DNA of 64,000 nucleotides from Erodium maritimum (taxonomy: Eukaryota; Streptophyta; Magnoliopsida; Geraniales; Geraniaceae), in assembly GCA_963921825.1 (NCBI GenBank), contig OY997591.1:22005515-22069514 (forward strand), read 5' to 3'. The notes below the pieces were generated by a model, which was not told where the DNA came from, ran no database searches, and saw nothing but the letters and a program-made list of their open reading frames with translations. This document shows, in pieces, positions 23,401-33,354 of this stretch. Every line of letters starts with the position of its first letter. Within the stretch, counting starts at the first letter, position 1. Position numbers and translations under genes: made by a program.

Positions 23401-25112
23401 TTGGACGGGAAACTTCTCTCACCGACAGGAAGGGAGGTAATGATTCGGTTTGTCCTGACCTCTCTCCCCATTTATGTCATGTCCGTATTTACATACCTGC
23501 TAGGATTATTGCTCGGATCCACGTGGCGCTAGATAGATTTTGGTTGGGGTGGAAAGACGGCTCGACCAATTATCTGGCAGGACTGGGATAAGTTGTGTAT
23601 GCCAAAGGAGGCTAGGGGTATGACGTTCCGCCACTTGAGCGACGTTAATAAAGTACTCATGGGAAAGAAAGCCTGGAGTCTTATCTATCGCCCTACTTCT
23701 CTGATGGCCCGAGTGCTTAAGGCCTGCTATTTCCCGAAGATTACCTTTCTTGAGGCCGGAGCTGATACGAACCCGAGTTTCACCTGGGTGAGTATTCTGT
23801 CAACCAAGTAATTACTTAGGAGCGACCTTCGGATAACAATTACGAATGTCCAAGATACCCTTGTCTTAGGTACACGTGGTTGCTCGGGCCGAACCTGGAA
23901 GTTACATCTTCGAATCCGGCGTTGGTTGGGGCTCGGGTTGCGGGGCTTATGCAGCCGGGGCGGTAAAGTTGGGATGTGGCCGGATTAAGGCAAGTATTCT
24001 CCATTGAAGAACAGAATAATATCCTTAGGTACCCCTCTCGGCGCTCCGGCCTAAGGAAGCTTGGTACTGGGCGGCTGACCGTCATGGGATGTACACTACA
24101 AGCTAGGGTATAGGGTACTGGCTACGACGAGGCAGACTGCCCGACAACATACGACATTGGTAACATGATCGACGCTATGGTCTATCCCGACTCCTCCCCG
24201 GCTATTGATCTTCTTGTGGAGAGGCCTGATGGATACTCTGCATGTATCTACTAATTAGAACCGTAAGTTTGTTTCTATCTCGGCGACCTGTGATATTTGT
24301 GGGAGAGCGTCTGAATCAGTGGATCATTTATTTCTCGAGTGTGGCTTTTCTAAGATGTGTTGGGCGTAGGTGGGAGATCTTATCCCACAAGGCTTTGGTG
24401 GGACACTTGTGCAATGTTGGGAGGGGATTGAGAGCGGGAGGTCCCGAGAGAAGGTGGCGGAGGTCCTATCCATTCTATGGGAAATTTGTAAAGCACGAAA
24501 TGAGCTCAAGTGGAGAGGGACGTCCCCGGCGGCTTTGAGGGTCATTTCCTCGGTGGCTGCACATCTGAAGGCTTGGAAGGAAGCGAAGGCTGCCTCCCTG
24601 CAACCAAATTATATACCTTCTGTCTGGCCGGAAAAATGGACACGCCAGCCCTCAGGTACAATTGTTATCAATTTGGATGAGACTGTCTTTTAGGATACAC
24701 AACAATCCGCTTGGGGTCTCATTGCTAGAGACCATAATGGCTCAGTCCAACTGGTCGTAAATGGTATCCTTCCAGGGATCTGGGAACCACTGATGGTCGA
24801 AGCATGTGCCCTGACGACAGCTCTGAAAAATGCTCCAAGCCTGGGGCCTGATATCATTATCCGCTCGGATGCCCAGATTTTTCTTAATCTAATAGCTAAG
24901 GGTGACCCGCCGATATCACTTATTGGGACATTTATTAGGGATGTCCGGGAGCTTATTTCTCAAGAAGAGGGGACTATCTTTTAATTTGTAAAAAGAATTG
25001 CGAACAGGGCATCCCACTGGCTTGCCAGAGACACCCGTTCAATGCCTGTTCTTCAGTGGTCAAGGTCTATACCTGACGCACTCCAATATATCGTGGTTTC
25101 TGATTTATAATA

Positions 25113-25399
25113 AAATTTCGCAACATCCGTTAGAAAAACACTTACTCTACATTTTTGTAAATCATTATCCCCGTCTACACTATACAATTCAACTCGGTTT
25201 TAATAGCGCATCATGATACTTATACATAATCCCTTTACTACACGTGCTCTAATAACTTAAATTTTGGGGATGGTCTCACATCGGCAGCACCAGCGACGTG
25301 GCGAAATCATAGCCACTAGCACCATCAACCGCCGTATCCTCGAATCCACATCCGCCATATTCGAAGCTCGCCAGTCGCCACTGCAACTGAGAAGAAGAG
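25113..25399 (+). other. Upstream region of the DJ-1 gene
   Basis: AT-rich then mixed sequence between the LINE end and the DJ-1 leader. No clear TATA box is seen. Confidence 0.4.
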
Positions 25400-25450
25400 A
25401 TGGCTCTAGAAAGCGAAAATGAATTGATTGAATTAAAAGGCGAAAAATAG
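25400..25450 (+). promoter_or_regulatory. Candidate upstream ORF in the DJ-1 leader
   Basis: A 16-codon frame (MALESENELIELKGEK) ends seven bases before the first DJ-1 ATG. If the transcript starts upstream of 25400 it could lower initiation at 25458 and favour the internal ATG at 25569. The transcription start is unknown. Confidence 0.3.
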
Positions 25451-25457
25451 AATAAAA

Positions 25458-28400
25458 ATGTCATTACGTGTCCTCAGCTCCCACTCCTCTCTCTTCACTC
25501 CAATCCTGGTTCCGCGACCTACTCCTCTGAAGAACTACCAGAAGCGCTTCTTCTCCATCTCTGCAACAATGGCTTCTGCTGCCAAAAAGGTGATGAAAAT
25601 CCTCTTCTCCGCTTCTTTCCTATTGTTCCTTGCTTTTGATTCGGAAACAAAAGCTCATGCCAAGGTTAGACTCAAATCAAGTTTCCCGTCCTCCATATAT
25701 TTGTTGATTTTCCTCTCTTTTTCTTAGGTTTTGGTTCCGATCGCGAACGGCTCCGAGCCGATGGAGGCGGTGATCACCATCGACGTGCTGCGGAGAGCCG
25801 GAGCCGATGTCACGGTGGCCTCGGTGGAGAAGCATCTCCCCGTCGAGGCTGGTCACGGTATCAAGATCGTGGCTGATGCTTTGATTTCCGATTGCAGCGA
25901 CACCATTTTTGATCTCATCGCACTTCCCGTAATTCTCTCTTGCTTTCTCTGCTTTTATGTGTCGGCTTAGAAATGTTATTGTGGCAGCTCGTGTTTAGCT
26001 TTGATGCTTCTAGTTTCTTCTTGATTCCGTTTTACAATTGAGATGATGGAATTGTTGTTACCTTAGTTATTGACTGCAGTTCAGGGGTTTCCATTTGTCT
26101 TGCTTTGGTCAAAAAGTTGGATTAACCTTTGTTTTAGTATTGTCATTGCAATATCTTAATAGAAGAGTTTTCATTTCATTCAATCCGATACTTGAGCTCG
26201 ATTGCCTTCGGTTTATTTGAAATGGTAACTCTTGTCATCAACTAGTCTCAGATGACCCGAGGCTCTTGCCTTTTGAAGTACTTCCTCTGTCCCAAACCAA
26301 TAACTAGTTTTAGTAGACACGAAAAACTAAATGATTTATGTATTTTTATACACATGTTAAGAAAACATTTCCCGAAGTTTTTCTTTGGGAAGAAAGATAG
26401 GAGGATAAGCCAAAATACAAATTGGAAGCGTAAGTTCAAATGGTATATTGTATTCATTAATCATTGTAGTTGTTGCTAACAACAGCTGAGTAGCAAAGCT
26501 ATACAAAAGAAATCAATCAAGCATCTGCCCACCCATTCCGCACCGTAATTCCGAACCAATAGATTTATTTAACAACTCTTGAGTAAACTAATATTCAAAT
26601 TGAAAAAGAAAAGAGAGTAGTAAGAAGAACTGTATCTTGTGATTTCATTCAAAGGATAAAAAAAATGACATTTTCCGAATTCCCACTATCCCAAAACGCA
26701 TTTCCCAAAATAAGTTTTATCGTTTCCTTTTTTGTTAGTTTATAAGCCATGAATTACCAGCAATATCCTGCCATAAGTTAGTTATAACAACTTGAGTAGT
26801 GAGTGGGTGGGATCATGTTTATGGTAAAAGGTGGGGAGTCTAAACACTAGAAATTCAATCCTTGAATGGGACACTTATTTAGGATGGGAGTGAGTACTAA
26901 ATGTTTTTTTTTATTAACAGTATTTTTAGCTATCCTTACTTCTTAGCAGTAAATGAGAAGGTTGCTTTTGTGAGTCTTATAGACTCATAATTCAGTTTAC
27001 CAGATTTTGTTGTTTTGTCCTCATTAACTTTATTTTTTTGGTGAACTGTATTTACCTAATTCAGTTTCAATCGAATTTTCTGGTGTTTTCGGCCATAGGG
27101 AGGCATGCCAGGAGCTACCAGCCTTAGAGATTGTGGAGTTCTTGAAAAGATGACGGAGAAGCAGGCTGCTGATGGGCGGCTTTATGCTGCAGTTTGTGCT
27201 TCCCCTGCTGTTGTGCTTGGGTCATGGGGTCTGTTGAAGGGATTAAAAGTAGGCTATTTATTAATTATTACCCATGATTTTTTATTTGTTTGTAGGAAGT
27301 GTATCAGATGATGTAATGTATATTGGTTTTGCTGATGTTCCTGATGATTAGAATTGAAACTGATCAAGGGGTTGTTTCCACCAGGCTACATGTTATCCAT
27401 CATTTATGGAGCAATTAGCATCTTCGGCAACTGCTGTTGAATCAAGAGTGCAGCAGGATGGCAAAGTTGTGACAAGTCGTGGGCCTGGCACTACCATGGA
27501 GTTTGCTGTTGCGCTGGTCGAGCAACTGTGCGGTAAAGAGAAAGCTGATGAAGTTTCTGGGCCATTGGTAACGAGTTATTTTATTCATCAGTTTGCTTTG
27601 CTGCATTCTTCTAATACGAATGTTTTCCTTACGTTTGAATTAAGTGAAGCATCATTGATCAGATAAGTTATCATCTAGTGCCATGGTTTAATTTGTCAGC
27701 CATATCCATACACAAATTGACATAGAGCTTTGCTCAATATTATCTGCCGTCTTATATAACTATTATGCTACCTAGTCAATTGTTATCTCTCCACATCAGA
27801 TAAGTAAAGCGTATTTATTAAGTTACATACTCAATTTCTTCCATAGGCAAAAAATGCTTAGTCTACCACCCATGCATACTTATGTATATGCATTTCTTCT
27901 AATCGGGGACATCTGCTGCTATAAATAACTCGTCTTGTATCATGGGATCTCATTACCTAGGAAATATTTCATTTTCTTTCTTCCTTTGCATGTGCTTATG
28001 TAATCATGTGATCAGGTGATGCGTCGCAACCATGGAGATGAATATACTATCACGGAGCTAAATCCTATGGAGTGGAAATTTGATAATGGCCCCCAGGTGA
28101 GATGTTGGTTTTGATGTATCCATGTCACATCATTTACCCTCTTCTTCATTGTAGTCTGTTTAATATAGAGATAATTGCAAAAAATGACCTTCAGGTATTC
28201 GGTTTTTGCAACTTGTGTCCCTAAACAAAAAGACCTAGCAATTTGTACCCCTATACTTTCTTTAATTAGTTCCATTCGTCACAAAGTGAAAAAATAAAGA
28301 AAAAGACCTATTTACTTACCCTCACATTGGAGAAAATATCTATTTACCCTCAACTACAAGTTGTTAAAATATCATACTTGAGGGACATTTTCTGCAAACA

Positions 28401-30112
28401 TGTAATATTTTAGGGTCATTTTTTGTTTTTGCAAAAAGCCTATTTTAGTGTGAGGGTAGAAGTGGCATTTTTAAAATTTTCGGTGGCATGTGCTGGGCAC
28501 GTGACCCATTTTGGACGAAAAATGTAAATTTTCATTGACGGTGCAAATTAATGAAAATAAAGGGGTACAAATTGCTAGTTTTTTTGTTTAGTGACACAAT
28601 TGCAAAAACCGAATAGCTGAGGGTCATTTTTTGTAATTATCCCTGTAATATACTAATCCCACACACTGCACAATTAAACACCTAACAATCTCCCACCCAA
28701 TACAGTCATAAAAAAAGAATTTAGAATTTAAGTTCCATGCTCGAGCCAAAGTTGGATGAAATTTTAATAGCAATAATTGGAGACACACGAGAGTAAAGAC
28801 TATAATGATTTATGATGGAAATCAAACTTGAGGGTATGGAGAATGAGAATAATTAGGAACTATGTTGCATAGTACTCCTTCTGTCCTAAAACAGGTGTCC
28901 CATTTAACTATTTGTATAGGTTGGGGAATAATTTTTAGTGTATGACTTTCCACCTTCACCTTCACCTCACCATGGTCCCATGTTCTCGTTACTGAAGTTC
29001 CTATAACTAGCTTAAATCACCAGTGGTAATTCATGGCTAATTAGCTAACTAAAATGGAAATGGGACAGTTTGGAACATCGTCTTAGAAGAGTATATTAGG
29101 AAGGGTGATAAATCAACCTCAAACATTTGAAGCTGATTTCATACTGCTCTGATTCACGAACTTCTTTTTTAAAGAACACTTTTAAAGATAAAATAGTTAT
29201 GATCAATATTCTGATCACATGTTTTTAAAGCAGATTCTTGTGCCTATTGCTAATGGTACGGAGGAAATGGAAGCTCTTATGATCATTGATGTTCTGCGAC
29301 GAGCAAAGGCAAAAGTTGTGGTTGCTTCTGTTGACAATAAACTAGAAATTCTAGCTTCTCGAAATGTGAAACTAGTGGCAGATACACTCCTTGATGAAGC
29401 TGCCAAACTTTCATATGACCTAATAGTCTTACCAGTAAGTTGATCCTGCTGTTTTGCCCGTTACTCGTTACCATTTAATGAGCTCAACACGTCCTCTGTA
29501 GGGAGGGCTTGGAGGTGCACAAGCATTTGCAAACTCAGCAAAACTGGTGGATTTGCTGAAAAAGCAAAAGGAGTCAAATAGACCTTATGGAGCAATTTGT
29601 GCATCCCCGGCTCTAGTCTTGGAGGCCCATGGCTTACTAAAGGTATGGCTTTTATCTTAGATAACGTGATCAATTGTGGGTGTAGACGGTTTTTCATTAT
29701 GTGTTCAAACTCTTATTTCCAATCTCTCCTGTCTCTCTGTTTTCTTTTGTCTGGTGCTGTTATGTTACACACTTGTGCAGTATAGTTCCTGCATAATTAC
29801 TGAAGTTTAAAGCAATCTTACATCAAGATATGGATAAGAATCCATGTCTTTTTAATTGTATTCCTGTACATTCAGTTGCTAAAACACATGTTTTTCTTTA
29901 AGCAGGGTAAAAAGGCCACAGCTTTTCCTGCAATGTGTGGCAAACTGTCAGATCAGAGTGAAGTTGAAAATAGGATTGTGGTTGATGGAAACCTTATTAC
30001 TAGTCGAGGCCCAGGAACATCCATGGAGTTTGCTCTAGCGATCGTAGAGAAGTTTTTCGGCCGCCAGAAAGCACTGGAACTTGCTAAGACTATGGTTTTC
30101 ACTCGTCCATAG
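25458..30112 (+). CDS. DJ1A/DJ1B: Tandem-domain DJ-1/PfpI protein, eight exons
   Basis: Plant DJ-1 homolog; the family protects against oxidative and carbonyl stress, with glyoxalase-like activity reported for some members. Exons are 25458-25589, 25728-25928, 27099-27248, 27385-27567, 28016-28096, 29234-29434, 29502-29642 and 29906-30112. All introns are phase 0 with GT-AG ends, giving 431 residues. The first 44 residues contain a Ser- and basic-rich, acid-poor stretch suggesting a chloroplast transit peptide; a second ATG at 25569 (MASAAKK) would give a 394-residue cytosolic form like Arabidopsis DJ1A. Both DJ-1 domains keep the nucleophile Cys (144 in [10 protein letters not shown], 349 in [10 protein letters not shown]) and the partner Glu (57 in EPMEA, 262 in EEMEA). 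A linker exon (28016-28096) joins the domains. Intron 5 contains a foldback MITE. No damage is visible. Confidence 0.96.
28168..28643. mobile_element. Foldback MITE in DJ-1 intron 5, 9-bp target duplication
   Basis: Inverted halves begin GAGATAATTGCAAAAAATGA and end TTTTTTGTAATTATCCC. The flanks TTTAATATA and TGTAATATA match at eight of nine positions. The same family occurs at 39051-39520: both carry GGTATTCGG/CAATATTCAA-type inner sequence and the phrase CAACTTGTGTC. It is non-coding and Mutator-like by its 9-bp duplication. Confidence 0.8.
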
Positions 30113-30204
30113 AGCTTATGTTACACTTGTGGTTTGTAGTGTAGAAAGCTGATTTCGTATTGCAAACGAGTTGGCTTAGCGGTTATGTAGCAGGTCTGGT
30201 CATG

Positions 30205-30210
30205 AATAAA
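30205..30210 (+). terminator. Candidate polyadenylation signal of DJ-1
   Basis: AATAAA about 95 bases after the stop codon. Confidence 0.45.
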
Positions 30211-30528
30211 TGAGTTGAGGTCAGACTTGGAACTTGAATTCAGTGAGTAAATGTTAATTGGTTGGTTTAGCTTTTCAGTATTTTTGCAAAGTTTTGAATA
30301 GTTCATTTGATTAATCGAGTTTTGAAGTTTGAAAAACAATTTCAACATGTGTTATGTTAGGGTTGGTTTGAAACCGATGAGATGTATTAGAGACAATGGC
30401 AGGAGACCAGCACTTTTTTTTTTGGAAGTGAACATCGGTCATTACTTAACAAATGTCATTCGACAAGATATAAGCAAGTACGTCCGTTAAAAAAAGACCT
30501 GATCATGTAGGGACAGACAAAGAAAGCG

Positions 30529-30612
30529 CAATTTTGGTTTGCCAATGAGCTGTAGTATTTGCTAACTTCACAATTTTGGTTTGCCAATGAGCTATAGTAT
30601 TTGCTAACTTCC
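30529..30612. repeat. Tandem duplication of 42 bp in the LINE RNase H region
   Basis: Two copies of a unit starting CAATTTTGGTTTGCCAATGA differ at one or two positions. Confidence 0.9.
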
Positions 30613-32533
30613 TAACAAACACCCTCGATGGAGTTTAATAAAACCTTTTAGTATTGCACAATTCCTCTTCCTCTGTTGAGGAGAGGGTTACATTACCCTA
30701 ATCAAATTAATCATAATTTGTGAATCAGGCTGGATTATTGCCCTGAAGAGGTTGATATTTTTTATTCATCAGAGAACTTCACGAATAGTCATGGCTTTGA
30801 TTGTGGGTGGATACATAATACCTGACTATGTACCATTCCGTGCTTCCCTAACCTCACCGACCTCATTTATGCAAACAAACTCCCAGCCAGGTTGATTTAA
30901 TTCCTTAAAATAGCTCCATCTGTGTTCATCGTCAGCTAAGGAGCCGAAGGGGGGTTCTAATGCAGATTTTCCAGAATAGCTAGGTTATTATTCTGTTTCG
31001 GCTTGTTGTTAGCTGCTAACCAAGCCAAAAAAATGAACCTTAGCCGAGATCACCACAAAAGCCAGGACAAGGGGAGTTTCGTTCCAAACAAATTCATTCC
31101 TCTTTTTCCATAAATTCCATATCCACATAACAATTTCCGATTTCTTATCCTCATTTTGTAGTTGCAAAAATTGTTCCCACCAATAACAAAAATCCATACC
31201 CGGAGAAATAATACAAGGAAGATAAGCCCGATTCCAATAACCCCGAGCATAAGGGAAATGAAGAAACAAGTGGGAGACAGATTCCGGTTCCATCAAACAA
31301 ATTGGACACATAGGAGAAATCAGAACAAACATCGAATTTAGATTTACCGCCACCTGGATTGACCCCGTAAGAAATATCCAAAGAAACACCTTCACTCTCA
31401 GAGGGCCCTTCATAATCCAAGTATCCTCCCAAAAGGTTTCAAAACCTACATCATGCCATTTATCCTTTAATTGTTGAATTTTTCGATAACCACTTTTGGT
31501 AGTATAAAGACTCTTTGGATCAGTGAACCAATACTAGTCATCATCAACCTTTAAAGCGGAGAGGGGAATTGCCAGTATGTTTTTTTTTTATCTTTAGCGT
31601 TAAATTGTAAGAACCGCCCCCGGTCGAACCGGTAAGTTTTGGCAAAGCTTGACTTTCAGCCGGAAAAGCCAACCGATGACTCCGGGAGTCGTTCGGGACC
31701 TTTCCGGGGCCCAAAAGGCTTAGCCGTCATCACGATTAGCTTAGTTGGGCCATTTCCTTTCGTTTGACTGTAAAATTGGAAAAGTCAAATTTTGGTCAAA
31801 CCCGAGCTTTTTATCGACTAAATGAGTTTAATTAGAGGTGCTGGAATTTTTAGCTAAGGACAAGTGGTCCCTACATGGACACTTGTCCCTATGAGCTTGG
31901 AGGGGAAGAAAAGAGAGTAAAAGTACCCTTTTACCCCTCCTAAATGTCCCTAAATGGATGGAAACCTAAAGGGCTTTTGGTCATTCAACAAACTAGGTCA
32001 TTTAAAGCAAGTGGAGACCAAATTCAGCTCATTCTTCTTGTTGCAGCCGAAAATTAGATACATAGGAAGAGAAGAGAGTCTCCCTTGAAGCTTAAAGAGA
32101 AAGCTAGTGAAGGAGAGCTCATCCAAGGCCTTTCTTCATCATTTCTTCCCCAAAAACTTTGTTTTCTTCTTCTTCTTCTTCTACTCATTCTGAGGGTAAG
32201 AACATTATCCTAATCTCATTTCCTTTCACTTCAAAGCTTTGGGTTTCATTGGGTTTTGCTTGAACTAGCTAGACTTTTGAGCTCCTTGTGGTTGTTTGTG
32301 TTAGTTGTTGTTCTAGAGCTTTAGATGATTGATTTGGGTTGAAATCAATGAGTTTTGTTTGATTTTGGAAATCCTTTGGGTATTTGTTGGTTTGATGTTT
32401 CCTATCTTGGGTAGAGGATATTTGGAGTTATTTGACTGTTTTGGAGTTTTTAGAAGTTAAAAATGGAGGTTTTTGCTGTAATTTTCGTGAAAAGGGAGCT
32501 GGAGGAAGAAGAAGGCCGAGTCTGCCCTGAACC

Positions 32534-32654
32534 GTCACAGATCCGTGACCGGTACCGTGACGGGAGGCGTCACGGCTCCGTGATGGAGGCCATGACGGCA
32601 CGTGTCATGGTTCCGTGACGTCATCCGTGGCGGATGGTCTCACGGATCCGTGAC
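32534..32654. repeat. Four palindromes at exact 35-bp spacing in LTR C
   Basis: Variants of GTCACGGATCCGTGAC start at 32534, 32569, 32604 and 32639. The consensus is a perfect 16-bp palindrome. LTR B has one copy at 18718-18733. Confidence 0.85.
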
Positions 32655-33258
32655 CCGATCCGTGGCAGACCTGTTTTGGGTCCTTTTTGGGTGTTTTCAT
32701 CAATTTCGATCTTTTAATTGGAACCGGTTGTCTGGGGTTTTTAGCTTAGATGTTTGTCTTTTAAACCTCCTTCTTTAGTCTTTAATTGTGGTGTTAATTG
32801 TGGTCCAAGACCTTGGTTTCGAGCTCGACAAAGGAGGAGGCTTTGGAGACCACGTGAGAAGACGGAGAGGAAGCTAGCCCGGACGTCAGCAGCTAGGAGT
32901 ATTTGTTCGTGGAGATCTCGAGGTAGGGAAAGTACTAAACTCCTCTTTTAAAATAACGCTTTAGTATGCCTATAGGTTAATAATAACTGGAAATGTCCTA
33001 GTTTTCATATAGGATGTGATTCACTAGAATAACCGTTTTTCAATTACAATAATAATCGGACGAGTCTAGTATGCATGTAGGATGTGATTCACTAGCTTAA
33101 TCGCTTTCAATTATTGGGAAATTGCCGTGCTGGTAGAATGGCCATGACGAGCCTTAGGATTGGTTGTGATTGCCTCACATGCCGTGCTTGCTTAGTCGTT
33201 AGATTAAGATAAGAGTCAAACTAAACTAGATAAATTGCGATGATTGGATTATGAATGT

Positions 33259-33354
33259 TTGAATGATTGATTGAATGAATGCTTGAATGATTGATTGAAT
33301 GAATGCTTGAATGATTGATTGAATGAATGCTTGAATGATTGATTGAATGAATGG
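33259..33354. repeat. Minisatellite of 24-bp units in LTR C
   Basis: Four perfect or nearly perfect copies of a unit starting TTGAATGATTGATTGAATGA. Confidence 0.93.

Larger units (their letters stand above)
17660..25112 (+). mobile_element. L1-type LINE, decayed, split by solo LTR B
   Basis: The 5' part (about 17660-17743) and the part from 20430 onward are halves of one LINE. After a Pro-rich ORF1 tail (20430-21040) comes an APE-like endonuclease starting MKSDLRVLVWNYQGMGTG at 21044. Reverse transcriptase pieces follow at 22361-23532 (GPDKSPGPDGLN; ISDLRPIALCN; GLRQGDLLSPYLFLLCME). A zinc-knuckle zf-RVT motif (CDICGRASESVDHLFLECGF) lies near 24292-24350 and an RNase H-like domain at 24700-24985. 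The polymerase motif usually read as FADD is FAED at 23104-23115. Several in-frame stops and frame changes separate the pieces. The 3' end is set at the TAATAAAATTTCG tail near 25100. It is inactive. Confidence 0.85.

Noticed and set aside
32754-32951. Short frame in LTR C resembling a coding exon
   Set aside because: It lies wholly inside a solo LTR, in the same place as non-coding leader sequence of LTRs A and B.
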